Source: Rhodospirillales bacterium
GTDB lineage: Bacteria > Pseudomonadota > Alphaproteobacteria > Rhodospirillales > WMHbin7
Length of the DNA stretch: 54,553 bases
Assembly (NCBI GenBank): GCA_016214125.1
Contig: JACRPC010000017.1
Span: forward strand, 1-54,553
Direction: 5' to 3'
The notes beneath the pieces were generated by a model. The model searched no databases. It was not told the origin of the DNA and saw nothing but the letters and a program-made list of their open reading frames with translations. Positions 44,537-54,151 of the stretch are shown piece after piece (positions within the stretch are counted from its first letter, which is position 1; each line of letters opens with the position of its first letter). Position numbers and translations under genes: made by a program.

Positions 44537-45538
44537 ATGATGACATCGACACGCGGGTTACGCCGAGCCGTCCTGATCCTTGCCGCCGTCGGACTGGGCG
44601 TCCTGGTTCTTTGGCTGGGCCTGTTCAGCGAATCGCGCACCAGCCGCCCACAACGAATCGGCGTGTTGAACCACGCCACCGTCGCCGACCCGGCGCTGCG
44701 CGGCTTGAAGGCGGGTCTGGCGGACAACGGTTACGCCGAAGGCCGCAATCTTTCCATTGTCTACAATGGCGCGATCGGCAATCCGGACGCGCTGGCCGAC
44801 GAGGCGGGGCGCCTGGTGCAGATGAAGCCCGATCTTCTGGTCGGCCTTTCCACCCCGTCGGCCCTGGCCTTGCAGAAGGCGGCGCGCGACACCCGCCTAC
44901 CCATCCTCTTCGCGCCGTCGAGCAATCCGATGGGTGCCGGTCTGGTCGACAGCCTGGTGCGGCCGGGACGGCGCACCACCGGCGTCACGTTCGGAACCCA
45001 GGAGCCCCGGCGCCTGGAGTGGCTGAAGCGCCTGCTGCCCGATTTGAAGCGCCTATACGTTCCCTACAATCCCGACGATCCCAGCCCGGTCGCCAGCCTG
45101 CCGGCGATCGCCGAGGTCGCCGACCGGTTGGGAATCGCCTTGGTCTATGAGAAGGTGCGCTCGACCGAGGAATTGGAGGCGGCGCTGAACGACCTGCCGG
45201 AGGGGATCGACGCCATCTGGCTGCCGGTCGACGCGCTGGTCACCTCGCGCCTCGGCCGCTTCCTTGCCCTGGCGACGCCCCGGCGCCTTCCGATCACCAC
45301 GCCGCAGATGTCGGGCGTGGCGGAAGGGGCTTTCATGTCGTACGGCTTCGATCTCGTCGATCTCGGCCGTCAGGCGTCGCGGCTGGCGGTGCAAATCCTG
45401 CGCGGCGCCGATCCCTCGGAGCTTCCGGTCGAGATGGCCGAGTTCCGTCTGTCGCTCAACCTGGCCACCGCCCAGCAATTGGGCCTGACGGTGGCCGACG
45501 ACATCCTCGCCCAAGCCCGCATCGTCGCCAGGCCCTAG
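44537..45538 (+). CDS. ABC-type substrate-binding protein (COG2984-like), probably membrane-tethered
   Basis: The 333-residue product has an N-terminal hydrophobic helix (about 10-30, [20 protein letters not shown]) with no clear cleavage site, so it may stay anchored. The remainder is a periplasmic binding fold of the COG2984/TrpX type: [60 protein letters not shown] and the C-terminal [20 protein letters not shown]. No permease or ATPase gene is nearby; instead it is followed three bases after its stop by a GGDEF/EAL sensor. It probably acts as the ligand-sensing partner of that protein. GGGGGTGG is six bases before the ATG at 44537. Confidence 0.85.
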   Translation: MMTSTRGLRRAVLILAAVGLGVLVLWLGLFSESRTSRPQRIGVLNHATVADPALRGLKAGLADNGYAEGRNLSIVYNGAIGNPDALADEAGRLVQMKPDLLVGLSTPSALALQKAARDTRLPILFAPSSNPMGAGLVDSLVRPGRRTTGVTFGTQEPRRLEWLKRLLPDLKRLYVPYNPDDPSPVASLPAIAEVADRLGIALVYEKVRSTEELEAALNDLPEGIDAIWLPVDALVTSRLGRFLALATPRRLPITTPQMSGVAEGAFMSYGFDLVDLGRQASRLAVQILRGADPSELPVEMAEFRLSLNLATAQQLGLTVADDILAQARIVARP

Positions 45539-45541
45539 CGC

Positions 45542-48307
45542 ATGCCCCGCTTGCGCGCCATCCTTTCGGCGGCCTTCATCGGCCTAGCGGTCGGCCCCCT
45601 GATCCTCTTGGGGCTGGTGCAGGGGATTCAGGGCTTCAACGCCCATCGCGACAGCTCGCTTGCCATCGAACGCGAACTGGCGCACCGCCTGGCGGTGCAG
45701 GTTAAGGAATTCCTCGATCACCATTTGGTCGAGCTGTCGATTCTGGAAACCGTCGCCTCGCTGCCCGTCCTGCCTTCGGAAGATCGGCGCGCGCTCTTGG
45801 CGCGCTTTCTGGCCCAGGACGCCGATCTGGCGGAGATCGGCTATGTCGATGCCCGCGGCATCGAACGCGAGCGGGTGCATTTCCGCCAAGTGACCCCCGA
45901 GAACTTCATGCGCGAACGCAGCAACGACCCGCTGATCGCCGCCACCTTGGCCGACGCCCGACCGCGGTTGGGCGCACCGCGCTTCGAGACCGGCACCGGC
46001 GAGCCTTATCTGCCCTTCGTTCAGCCGATCGTCAATCGCCGTTCGGGCCGTCCGGTTGCGGTACTGGCCGGCGAGATTCGCCTCAAGGGCCTTTGGGACC
46101 TCTTCGCCGGACAAACCCTCCGGCCCATGGAAACGATCGCCCTTCTCGACGCCACCGGACGGTTGGTGGCGCATCCCAACCCGTCCTTGGTGCTGCGCGG
46201 CAGCCAGCACGCCTTGCCGATCCCGGACGGCATCGGCCGCGATCTTGAGGGCGACCTTGCGATGCGGGCGGCGAAGACCCTGGCCTCGGGCACGCTCGAA
46301 TTGATCGTGGTTGCCGAACGCAATCTGCTGGCCGCGCTCAAGCCGGCCTTCCTCGACATGCTGATCGCCCTGGTCTTCCTGCTGGCCGCCCTGGCGGCGG
46401 CGGCGACGCTGGTCCGACTGGCCGATCGGCGCATCCTGGCGCCGATCCAGAGCCTGGCCACCGTCGCCAGCTACATCCGCGCCGGCCATCGCTCGATGCG
46501 GGCCGAGGTCCGCGAGGCCGACGAAATCGGCGCGCTCGCCCAGGCCTTCAACGACATGACCGATCGCTCGCAGCAGCTCATTGACGATCTGCAGGCCGAG
46601 ATCGAAAGCCGCCAGCGGGCGGAGCGGGCGCGCCGCGCCAGCCAGAATCAGCTCGACGCCATCCTCGACCATTCGCCGGCGCTGATCTCGCTCAAGGACA
46701 CCGAATTCCGCTACATCATGGTCAACCGCCCCTTCGCGGAACAGGCCGGCCTTCGCGCCGAGGAGCTGGTGGGCAAGACGGTGTTCGACATTCTACCCGG
46801 TCCCGAGGCGGAACGGGTCGCCTCGCAGGACTTCCTGGTCCTGGAGACCGGGCGGCCGATGGACGAGGAAATCGAAGCCACCTTGAACGGCGTGACCCGA
46901 TCCTTTCTCTCGGTCAAGTTCCCGATCCGCGACGCTCAGGGTGCCGTCACGGCGATCGGCGCCATCACCACCGACATCACGGTGCGCAAGAAGTTCCAGG
47001 CCCAGCTTCTGTATCAGGCCAATCACGACGAACTGACCGGCCTGCCCAACCGCAGCCTGGCGCTCGATCGCCTGGCCCAGGCGATCGCGCTCGCCAAGCG
47101 CCACGGCTCGAAGACCGCCGTGCTCTTTCTCGACCTCGACCACTTCAAGAACGTCAACGACACGCTCGGCCATTCGGTCGGCGACGCGCTTTTGAAGGAA
47201 GCGGCGCTGCGCCTGCCCGACAGCATGCGCGCCATCGACACGGTAGCCCGGCTGGGCGGCGACGAATTCCTGATCGTGCTGGCCGATCTTGGCCATCCCC
47301 GCCAGGCCGAGACGGTGGCCCGCAAGCTGATCGAACGGCTGGCCGAACCCTTCCTCCTTGAGGAGCGCGAGCTGTTCGTCACCGCCTCGGTGGGCATCGC
47401 CCTCTTCCCCGACGACGCCCAATCGGCCGAGGATCTGCTCCGCCACGCCGACGCCGCCCTCTACCAGGCCAAACGGAGCGGGCGCAACGCGCACCGCTTC
47501 TACACGGCGGCCTTGAACGAGACGATGGCCAAGCGGCTCGACATCGAAACCGCGCTGCGCGGCGCCTTGGCGCGCAACGAATTGTCGCTTAGCTACCAGC
47601 CGCTGGTGGCGATCGAGAGCGGGCGGATCGTCGGCGCCGAGGCCTTGCTGCGCTGGACGCACCCCAAGCTGGGGTCGGTGTCGCCGGTCGAGTTCATCCC
47701 CCTGGCCGAGGAAAACGGCCTCATCCTGCCGATCGGCGACTGGGTGATGAACGAGGCGGCCCGCCAGATGGCGGCCTGGCGCGCCGCCGGCCATGCGCTC
47801 GACGTTATGGCGATCAACGTTTCCTTCCGCCAATTCCACAACGGCCTCATCCTCGCCTCGGTCGAGGCGGCGCTGGGCACCCACGGGCTGCCGCCCCAGG
47901 CGGTCGAGCTTGAGATCACCGAACGCCTGCTGCTTGAGGAATCCTCGGAGACCAAGGACATCCTGGAGGCGCTGAAGCGGCGCGGCATCCGCCTGGTGAT
48001 CGACGATTTCGGCACCGGCTATTCCTCGATGAGCTATTTGCGCCGCTTCCCCTTTGACGGCTTGAAGATCGACCGCGAATTCGTCACCGACGTCGACACC
48101 AACGCCGACAACACCGCCCTGGTCAAGGCGATCCTCTCGATGGCGCACGATCTGGGTCTGGCCGTGGTGGGCGAGGGCGTGGAGACCGACGAGCAGTGGG
48201 CAACCCTCAAGCGCTTCAAGTGCGATTACGCCCAGGGCTACCGCTTCGGCAAACCGATGACCGCCCAAGAATTCGAACGGCTCCTGGCGGCCTCGGCTAC
48301 CGCCTGA
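45542..48307 (+). CDS. Cache-HAMP-PAS-GGDEF-EAL protein (bifunctional c-di-GMP enzyme candidate)
   Basis: The 921-residue protein has a transmembrane helix (about 8-28), a large periplasmic Cache-like sensor (about 35-265), a second helix (about 270-292), a HAMP region, a PAS domain (about 367-485), a GGDEF domain and an EAL domain. GGDEF is intact (LGGDEFLIVL, residues 572-576), and an I-site RxxD (RAID) lies five residues before it. EAL has GAEALLRW (residues 700-702), IDDFGTGYSS, LKIDREFV, GEGVETDEQW and AQGYRFGKP, so both activities are possible. Overlap with the downstream convergent gene is 11 bases. Coupled to a binding protein upstream, it probably converts ligand binding into c-di-GMP change. 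Confidence 0.93.
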   Translation: MPRLRAILSAAFIGLAVGPLILLGLVQGIQGFNAHRDSSLAIERELAHRLAVQVKEFLDHHLVELSILETVASLPVLPSEDRRALLARFLAQDADLAEIGYVDARGIERERVHFRQVTPENFMRERSNDPLIAATLADARPRLGAPRFETGTGEPYLPFVQPIVNRRSGRPVAVLAGEIRLKGLWDLFAGQTLRPMETIALLDATGRLVAHPNPSLVLRGSQHALPIPDGIGRDLEGDLAMRAAKTLASGTLELIVVAERNLLAALKPAFLDMLIALVFLLAALAAAATLVRLADRRILAPIQSLATVASYIRAGHRSMRAEVREADEIGALAQAFNDMTDRSQQLIDDLQAEIESRQRAERARRASQNQLDAILDHSPALISLKDTEFRYIMVNRPFAEQAGLRAEELVGKTVFDILPGPEAERVASQDFLVLETGRPMDEEIEATLNGVTRSFLSVKFPIRDAQGAVTAIGAITTDITVRKKFQAQLLYQANHDELTGLPNRSLALDRLAQAIALAKRHGSKTAVLFLDLDHFKNVNDTLGHSVGDALLKEAALRLPDSMRAIDTVARLGGDEFLIVLADLGHPRQAETVARKLIERLAEPFLLEERELFVTASVGIALFPDDAQSAEDLLRHADAALYQAKRSGRNAHRFYTAALNETMAKRLDIETALRGALARNELSLSYQPLVAIESGRIVGAEALLRWTHPKLGSVSPVEFIPLAEENGLILPIGDWVMNEAARQMAAWRAAGHALDVMAINVSFRQFHNGLILASVEAALGTHGLPPQAVELEITERLLLEESSETKDILEALKRRGIRLVIDDFGTGYSSMSYLRRFPFDGLKIDREFVTDVDTNADNTALVKAILSMAHDLGLAVVGEGVETDEQWATLKRFKCDYAQGYRFGKPMTAQEFERLLAASATA

Positions 48308-49469
48308 AGAACCGCCCAACCAGCGCCAGCCAAAAGCTGGCGCCGGCGGCCAGCACCGCATCGTTGAAGTCGTAGGCTGCGTTGTGCAGCATCGCCTGAC
48401 CGGGCGCGCCCGATCCCAGCCAGGCGTAGGCGCCGGGCCGGCGTTCGAGCATGAAGGCGAAATCCTCGGCCCCCATCGACGGTTTGGGATCGGTCTCCAC
48501 CCCTGCCGCGCCCACCACCGCTTCGGCCGCCGCCTGGGCCAACCGGGTGGCCTCGGGCTCGTTGACGGTGGGCGGGTAGCGCCGCTCGTAGCGGAAATCG
48601 GCCTTGATGGCGAAGGCCAGGGCCAGGCCCTCGACCAGCGCCCCCAGCCGCTCTTCGATGCGGTCCTGCACGTCTTTTGCGAACGCCCGCGCCGTGCCGC
48701 GCAGCGTTACCGTCTCGGGCAGGGCGTTCCAGGTGTCCCCGCCCTGCATCTGGGTGACGCTGACCACGGCCGGCTCCAGGGGATCGATGTCGCGCGCCAC
48801 GATGGTCTGCGCCGCCGCCACCAGATGGGCGGCCGCCGCCAGAACGTCGCGGCCGAGATGGGGCATGGCGGCGTGCGTGCCCTTGCCGGTGAGCACGATC
48901 TCGAACAGATCGCACGACGCCATCACCGGGCCGGCGCGCAGCGCGAACCGCCCGGCCTCCAGGAGCGGCCAATTGTGTAGGCCGAACACCCGGTCGACCG
49001 GAAAGCGGTCGAACAGCCCGTCCTCGATCATCCGTTTGGCGCCGGCCTCGTTTTCCTCGGCCGGCTGGAAGATCGCCCGCACGGTGCCGGGGACGTCGTC
49101 CCGCCGCTCGGCCAGGATTTTCGCCGCCCCCAGCAGCATCGCCATGTGGCCGTCATGGCCGCAGGCGTGCGAGCGACCGGCCTGGGTGGAGCCATGGGCG
49201 CGGCCCGGACTTTCGCCGATCGGCAAGGCGTCCATGTCGGCACGCAGCCCGACGACGCGGGAATCGCCGCCCGATCCGACGAGCGTGCCGACCAGACCGG
49301 TCCCCGCCAGACCGGTCGTCACCTCCCAGCCGAAGGCGCGCAGAAGCTGGGCCACCTTGGCCGCCGTGCGGGTTTCGGCGTAGGCGGTCTCGGGATGGGC
49401 GTGGAAATCATGCCGCCATTCGGTCATGACGGGAACGAGCGCCAGCGCCTGCGGATCAAGCCCGCTCAC
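48297..49469 (-). CDS. M20 family amidohydrolase
   Basis: The 390-residue product is an M20D metallopeptidase/amidohydrolase like hippurate or N-acyl amino acid hydrolases. Motifs: WRHDFHAHPETAYAETRTA, GLRADMDALPIGE, SHACGHDGHMAMLLGAAK (metal-binding histidines and cysteine) and FQPAEENEAGAKRMIEDGL, later SMGAEDFAFMLERRPGAYAW. All metal ligands appear present. The start is a GTG at 49467-49469 overlapping the DUF3108 stop. It would cleave N-acyl amino acids or similar amides; the substrate cannot be told. It is the last gene of a three-gene minus operon. Confidence 0.9.
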   Translation of the reverse strand: MSGLDPQALALVPVMTEWRHDFHAHPETAYAETRTAAKVAQLLRAFGWEVTTGLAGTGLVGTLVGSGGDSRVVGLRADMDALPIGESPGRAHGSTQAGRSHACGHDGHMAMLLGAAKILAERRDDVPGTVRAIFQPAEENEAGAKRMIEDGLFDRFPVDRVFGLHNWPLLEAGRFALRAGPVMASCDLFEIVLTGKGTHAAMPHLGRDVLAAAAHLVAAAQTIVARDIDPLEPAVVSVTQMQGGDTWNALPETVTLRGTARAFAKDVQDRIEERLGALVEGLALAFAIKADFRYERRYPPTVNEPEATRLAQAAAEAVVGAAGVETDPKPSMGAEDFAFMLERRPGAYAWLGSGAPGQAMLHNAAYDFNDAVLAAGASFWLALVGRFFRR

Positions 49470-50296
49470 GGTTTGACCTCGGGCAGACACGGGCCGGCCG
49501 GCGGGCAGCGTTCGAGGAAATTGACCATGGTGGCGACCAGGAAGGTCTCGGCGACGATCTGCACCGCCACGTAATCGTCCTCGGGATTGAGGCGGACCTC
49601 GAACAGCGCGTTGTCCCACATTTTCCGGTAGCGTTCGAGGAAGCCGTGGAGCGGCTTCATGCGGGCCTCGGTCTCGATCACCGGATAGACCCGGTTGCGG
49701 ATGTTGCGGCTGCCCCGGCCCTGCACCTGAACCTCGAGATCGAAGCGCCGCCTTCCGTCAAAGACCTTGACGGTGAAGCGCTTGGGGCCGCCCTCCTCGA
49801 CCGCTTGGCGGACCCGAAAGCGGTAGAGCTGGATGGCGGTGAGCGGATCGACGACGCCGATGCGCTCCTCGGGCGGCACCGGCGGCACCTTGTCGGCATC
49901 CAGTTCGGGATCGAGCGGCGCGAAATAGTCGACCTTGTCCTTGGTCAGTTCGACCCGGCGCGTGAGGGGATCGGTGGCCATCGCCAATTCGCGCTTGGCC
50001 CGGCGCGTCGTGAATCGCGTTTCGTAGGCGATGCGGTCCGGCCCCGGATTGCCCCACTGGGCCTGGGCCTCGGATTGGATCGCCAATTGCGAAAGCCAGT
50101 TCAACAGCCCGCGCGACTGCATGACCAGGCCGGTCTGCTGGGCGGCCAGCGCGCCCTCCTGGGTGAACATGACATCGCCCGAATGGAAGCCACCCCAATA
50201 GACCTCGAAGCGCAGGCGTTGCGGCTCGGCACGGGTCTGCGCCGCCGCCGCCAGGGGCAGGAAAAGAAGGGCCGCCAGGATCAGGATCGGGCGCAC
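49466..50296 (-). CDS. DUF3108 domain protein, exported
   Basis: From the GTG at 50294-50296 the protein is 276 residues with a signal peptide (RPILILAALLFLPLAAAAQT). The mature part matches DUF3108: LRFEVYWGGFHSGDVMF, RGLLNWLSQLAIQSEAQAQW, then RFTVKVFDGRRRFDLEV and IRNRVYPVIETEARMKPLHG. Family members are predicted periplasmic or outer-membrane-associated proteins of unknown function. A TTG nine bases upstream is the alternative start. It begins three bases past the transhydrogenase stop and overlaps the M20 gene by four bases. Confidence 0.75.
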   Translation of the reverse strand: MRPILILAALLFLPLAAAAQTRAEPQRLRFEVYWGGFHSGDVMFTQEGALAAQQTGLVMQSRGLLNWLSQLAIQSEAQAQWGNPGPDRIAYETRFTTRRAKRELAMATDPLTRRVELTKDKVDYFAPLDPELDADKVPPVPPEERIGVVDPLTAIQLYRFRVRQAVEEGGPKRFTVKVFDGRRRFDLEVQVQGRGSRNIRNRVYPVIETEARMKPLHGFLERYRKMWDNALFEVRLNPEDDYVAVQIVAETFLVATMVNFLERCPPAGPCLPEVKP

Positions 50297-50298
50297 CG

Positions 50299-51594
50299 CT
50301 ACCAAAGCCTGAGCGATCCGGCGAAGATCGATTTCAGCTCGGCCTCGCCCGCCGGGCGGGGCGAATTGACCAAGAGGCGCGGCTGGGTCGAGGCGCCCTT
50401 GGCCAAGGCGTCGAGATCGGATTCGCCATAGCCGAGCGCCGCCAGCCCGTTGGGCAGGCCGGTGGCCTTCATCATCTCGACGAGCCGGTCGGCCAACACC
50501 CGGCCGGCCTCGGCCAGGGGAACGTTGCCGAGATCGGCGCCCAGGGCCTCGGCCGCCTCGCGGTGGCGTTCCGGGCAGGCCGGCGCGGTGAAGCGGAAGG
50601 CGGCCGGCGCGTTCAAGACCACCGAGATGCCGTGCGGCACCATCGGCGCCGCGCTCTCATAGCCCTTGGCGGTCCAGCGGTGGCAGAGTCCGGCCACCGC
50701 ATAGGACATGGCGTGCGGAAGGTGGACGCCGGAATTGCCAAAGGCAATGCCGGCCAGGGTGGCGGCGTACATCACCTGATGGCGGGCCTCGTGATCCTGG
50801 GCATCCTTGACCGCGCGTTCGAGATAGCGCCCGCCCAGGCGGATCGCCGCCAGACTGCCCATGTCGCTCCAGGGATTGGCGCCCTGGCTCATCGGCCGGG
50901 CGGCCGGCCGTTCCGGCCGGGGCCGGACCGTGAAGGGCCGGGCGGTGTAGGATTCGATGGCGTGGGTGAGGACGTCGAAGCCGGTTGAGGCGACCACGCC
51001 GGCCGGCAGGCTGTGGGTGGTGGTGGGATCGATCAACGCCATGGTGGGGCGCAGCCGGCGGTCGGCGACCACCGTCTTGATGTGCTGGCCCTCGAAATCG
51101 AAGACGGTGACGCCGGTGCATTCCGAGCCGGTGCCCGAGGTGGTCGGGCAGGCGAGGTGCGGCTTCAGGGCGCCGGGAACCGGCTTGGCCTGGCCGTAGG
51201 GGGCGGCGACGTAGTCGAGGAAGTCGGCCGGCCAGGTCGAATAGAGGTTGGCGGCCTTGGCGGTGTCGATCACCGAACCGCCGCCCAGCGAGACGAAGCC
51301 CTCGAAGCGGCCCTCGCCGGCAAAGGCGGCGGCGGCCAGGAAGGACCGGTCGGTGGGCTCGATGCGCGTCTCGTCATAGACCACCGCCTCGACCCCGGCT
51401 TGGGCCAAGCTTTGGCGCAGCTCGGCCAGGCAAGGCTGGCGGGCCAGATTGGCGTCGGTGAACAGCGCCACCCGCTTGAGCCCAAGGTCCCGGGCGATCG
51501 GCCCGGCCTCGGACAGCACGCCCGGTCCGAAGCGAATGGAATTGGCCTCGACGGTGAAGACGCTCTCCCCCGCCGGGGGCACGTCGTGAGGCAT
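50299..51594 (-). CDS. Hydroxyacid-oxoacid transhydrogenase (iron-containing ADH family)
   Basis: The 431-residue product is an iron-type alcohol dehydrogenase closest in pattern to ADHFE1, which couples 4-hydroxybutyrate oxidation to 2-oxoglutarate reduction. Diagnostic stretches: [109 protein letters not shown], and QGANPWSDM with the following [17 protein letters not shown] metal histidines. No dedicated NAD cofactor supply is implied for this type. The gene heads a run with DUF3108 and M20. GGGAG lies ten bases before the ATG. Confidence 0.85.
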   Translation of the reverse strand: MPHDVPPAGESVFTVEANSIRFGPGVLSEAGPIARDLGLKRVALFTDANLARQPCLAELRQSLAQAGVEAVVYDETRIEPTDRSFLAAAAFAGEGRFEGFVSLGGGSVIDTAKAANLYSTWPADFLDYVAAPYGQAKPVPGALKPHLACPTTSGTGSECTGVTVFDFEGQHIKTVVADRRLRPTMALIDPTTTHSLPAGVVASTGFDVLTHAIESYTARPFTVRPRPERPAARPMSQGANPWSDMGSLAAIRLGGRYLERAVKDAQDHEARHQVMYAATLAGIAFGNSGVHLPHAMSYAVAGLCHRWTAKGYESAAPMVPHGISVVLNAPAAFRFTAPACPERHREAAEALGADLGNVPLAEAGRVLADRLVEMMKATGLPNGLAALGYGESDLDALAKGASTQPRLLVNSPRPAGEAELKSIFAGSLRLW

Positions 51595-51614
51595 GGTCGT
51601 TAAACTCCCGGTTT

Positions 51615-51633
51615 CTTGGCGGCGCCAAGTATA
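51615..51633 (-). promoter_or_regulatory. 15-base palindromic operator overlapping the transhydrogenase promoter
   Basis: CTTGGCG and CGCCAAG are perfect seven-base arms around one central base (51615-51629). On the minus strand TATACT (51628-51633) overlaps its edge by two bases, so the palindrome covers the predicted transcription start of the transhydrogenase operon, an ideal repressor position. The -35 is poor. No regulator gene is adjacent. Confidence 0.5.
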
Positions 51634-51718
51634 ACAGCCTGATTCGGCAACGCCAGTAGCACCCCCGGTAAAGACGTGCTAAAGACAAAGTGGCATCGCA
51701 AGGCAGGCACCAGGACCT

Positions 51719-52759
51719 ATGGCCGAGGAAAAGACTCTGAAGCCGATCGAGGACGGCGATATGGATTCGCTGTTCATCCTGCCCCTCTCGATCATTCCTT
51801 TGGAAACCCCGGGCCTCAGGCGGGCCCGGCTGATCAAGAACGTGCGCCTGAAAGCCGTGATCGAGATTTTTTCCGATGTCGGCACCGGCTCGGGGCAAGT
51901 CGAGGTCGACGCCCTGCCCAAGATGTTCGGCTGGCCGGACGACAAGATCCACCCCGATCTGCTGATCTTGCGCAAGCTGGCGCTCTTGCCCAGCTACGAC
52001 GTCTACAGCCTGCGCATCCTGCTCCGCCAGCTCAACATCCCGGTCAACAATTACGAAGCCCTCAAGCTCTCCGAGGCCAAGGCCAAGGAGCTGACGACCT
52101 ACATGACCCTGTTCACGCGGCCCCTGATCCAGCAGATCTACGGCAGCGAGAACGTCAACATCCAAAGCTTCGACGACGTCATCGCGCTGTTCCGCGACCC
52201 CGACGTCGCCAAGGCCCGCCAGAACCTGCAGCTCATGGCGGAGAAGCTGCACATCCCGCTGTCAGGCGTGCCGCGCTTCCTCGAGGATTACGGCGACATC
52301 TTCCTTTCGCTCTCCTACTACCGCCAGTGCCTGGACAAGATCGAACCCATCATCACCGACTTCCTGGGTTCGATGTACGACATCCGCAACAACTGGCAGC
52401 TCAAGCAGGATGGCAACCTGATCAAGAATTGCGGCCTGATCGAATCGACCGTCAACGGCCTGATGGCCAACATCACCGGCCGCTTCGAGAACTTCGACCG
52501 CTCGACCAAGGATATGTGGGCCAACATCTCGGCCGAGCGCTTCGCCAAGGTCAAGGAGCTGATCGAGAGCTACCACACCACCATCGGCGGCGTTCTGTGC
52601 GCGCTGACGGTGAAGATGAACGCCTGGGCGCGCACCTTCCCCAAGAAGACCTCGGGCGGGCCGGTCAAGCGCGGCGAGTTCATCGTCTCCGAGATGAAGC
52701 AGGGCATCGACACCATCCGCGCCAGCCAGGACCTCTCGCCGATGCTGGCCTCGCTCTAG
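51719..52759 (+). CDS. Conserved hypothetical protein, 346 residues
   Basis: The protein is soluble in appearance (no signal peptide or membrane helix), acidic at the start and largely helical. Notable stretches are [80 protein letters not shown] and [21 protein letters not shown] do not recognise a domain or catalytic motif. AGGA stands before the ATG. It is divergent from the transhydrogenase gene and 10 bases ahead of the YchJ-like gene. The repeated heptad-like leucines suggest a helical bundle scaffold, but this is inference. The even codon use indicates a native gene. Confidence 0.72.
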   Translation: MAEEKTLKPIEDGDMDSLFILPLSIIPLETPGLRRARLIKNVRLKAVIEIFSDVGTGSGQVEVDALPKMFGWPDDKIHPDLLILRKLALLPSYDVYSLRILLRQLNIPVNNYEALKLSEAKAKELTTYMTLFTRPLIQQIYGSENVNIQSFDDVIALFRDPDVAKARQNLQLMAEKLHIPLSGVPRFLEDYGDIFLSLSYYRQCLDKIEPIITDFLGSMYDIRNNWQLKQDGNLIKNCGLIESTVNGLMANITGRFENFDRSTKDMWANISAERFAKVKELIESYHTTIGGVLCALTVKMNAWARTFPKKTSGGPVKRGEFIVSEMKQGIDTIRASQDLSPMLASL

Positions 52760-52769
52760 GATTCCGTCC

Positions 52770-53288
52770 GTGCGCCCCGACGCCCCCGCCGCTGACGATT
52801 CCGCCCGGCCTTGCCCCTGCGGATCGGGGGCGGCGTTCGACGGCTGCTGCGGCCCCATCCTGGCCGGCGCGCCGGCCGCCACCGCGCTGGCGCTCATGCG
52901 ATCGCGCTACACCGCCTTCACCACCCAGGACTACGACCATCTGGGCGTCACCTTGGCGCCCGAGAAGCAAGGCGAATTCAATCGGGCCGAGGTCGAGGCG
53001 TCGGCCAAGGACGCCCGGCCGCTCGGGCTCGATCTGCGCGCCACCGACGGCGGCGGCGAAACCGACCAAACCGGCATGGTGGAATATGTCGCCCGCTTCA
53101 AGGTGGCGGGCCGGGAACACCACCACCATGAGCGCTCCTTCTTTCGCCGCGAGGCCGGGCGCTGGGTTTACGTCGACGGCGAGATGAATCCGAAGCCGCC
53201 GCCCCGGCAGACCGGACCCAAGATCGGGCGCAACGATCCCTGCCCGTGCGGATCGGGCCGGAAATACAAGAAATGTTGCGGAGCCTAA
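52770..53288 (+). CDS. YchJ family protein with two SEC-C motifs
   Basis: The 172-residue product carries a zinc-binding SEC-C motif at each end: [18 protein letters not shown] near the N-terminus and [18 protein letters not shown] at the C-terminus. Between them is an NTF2-like domain ([20 protein letters not shown], then [20 protein letters not shown] and GRWVYVDG). This is the E. coli YchJ layout; the function is unknown. The start is a GTG at 52770, ten bases after the upstream stop. It precedes the cysteine-cluster gene by 19 bases. Confidence 0.88.
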   Translation: MRPDAPAADDSARPCPCGSGAAFDGCCGPILAGAPAATALALMRSRYTAFTTQDYDHLGVTLAPEKQGEFNRAEVEASAKDARPLGLDLRATDGGGETDQTGMVEYVARFKVAGREHHHHERSFFRREAGRWVYVDGEMNPKPPPRQTGPKIGRNDPCPCGSGRKYKKCCGA

Positions 53289-53307
53289 CGGAATCTTCGG
53301 TGGGGGC

Positions 53308-54066
53308 ATGGCCCGAGAACAACGGTTTCGCTGCACGGCTTGCGGAAAATGCTGTTTCGGCATCCTGCCGCTCACCTTGGCCGACGCCCTGGCGGGGGCC
53401 GACCGCTTTCCGCTGGCGCTTCTGATCACGCCGGTCGGCGCCGCCGAGCGCAAGAGCGACCTCGCCCGGTCGCTTGAGGTGTCCGTGCCCTTGGACCGGC
53501 GTCGCGGTCTGAGCGTTCGGGGCATGGTTGCCGCCTATCTGCCGGCGCGCCTGCCGTGCCCGGCGCTGTCCGCCGACGGGCTATGCGGCGTGCACGATGA
53601 CAAGCCGCTGCGCTGCCGGACCATGCCCTTCGATCCCTATGCCGACGAGGCGCGCCAAGCGCCCTATCTGATTCCGCGCCCGGGATGGGCGTGCGACCGC
53701 TCGGAAACCGCGCCGGTGGTCTATCGGGACGGCCGCATCGTGGAGCGCCAGGCCTTCGAGCGCGAACGGGAAGCCTTGCAGGCGGACGCGCCCCTGGTGA
53801 CGCGTCAGGTCAAGGCGGTGCTGGCCTCGTCGCCCTCCGTCGTCGCCGGTCTGGTCCGGGCGGCGGGACAAAAGACCCCAAGCCATGTCGCCATCAATTT
53901 TTCCTCCCTGCTTGCCCGCCTGCCCGAGGTCGATGGCCGGCACTTCGCCGCCCGGCAAATCCCGGTCCTGCGCGCTTATCAGGAACGAACCGCCGGCCAG
54001 GCGGAATTCGCCGCCTTCCATGCCTCTTACCGCGATTGGGCGATCGAGCTGGAAAGCCGGCTATAG
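53308..54066 (+). CDS. YkgJ family cysteine-cluster protein
   Basis: The 252-residue product begins with FRCTACGKCCFG, the CxxCxxCC cluster of the YkgJ/Fe-S or zinc-binding family, and continues with CPALSADGLCGVHDDKPLRC, a second half of the metal site. Together these cysteines probably hold one metal cluster. The remaining helical C-terminal part has no recognised motif. The role is unknown. It is the last gene of the plus run with the unknown 346-residue protein and YchJ, and is followed 18 bases on by a strong stem-loop. Confidence 0.85.
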   Translation: MAREQRFRCTACGKCCFGILPLTLADALAGADRFPLALLITPVGAAERKSDLARSLEVSVPLDRRRGLSVRGMVAAYLPARLPCPALSADGLCGVHDDKPLRCRTMPFDPYADEARQAPYLIPRPGWACDRSETAPVVYRDGRIVERQAFEREREALQADAPLVTRQVKAVLASSPSVVAGLVRAAGQKTPSHVAINFSSLLARLPEVDGRHFAARQIPVLRAYQERTAGQAEFAAFHASYRDWAIELESRL

Positions 54067-54084
54067 CCGCGGTTATACCCATCG

Positions 54085-54108
54085 GCGTTGATCGCAACCG
54101 ATCAACGC
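54085..54108 (+). terminator. Stem-loop after the YkgJ gene, terminator-like
   Basis: GCGTTGATCG and CGATCAACGC form a perfect ten-base stem around a CAAC loop, starting 18 bases after the YkgJ stop. It has no following T-run, so it may be a rho-dependent or 3'-stabilising structure and not a classic intrinsic terminator. Confidence 0.5.
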
Positions 54109-54151
54109 GTCCTCAAGCGGCCCAAGCGCCCGCCGGCTTCTCCGGCAACCC

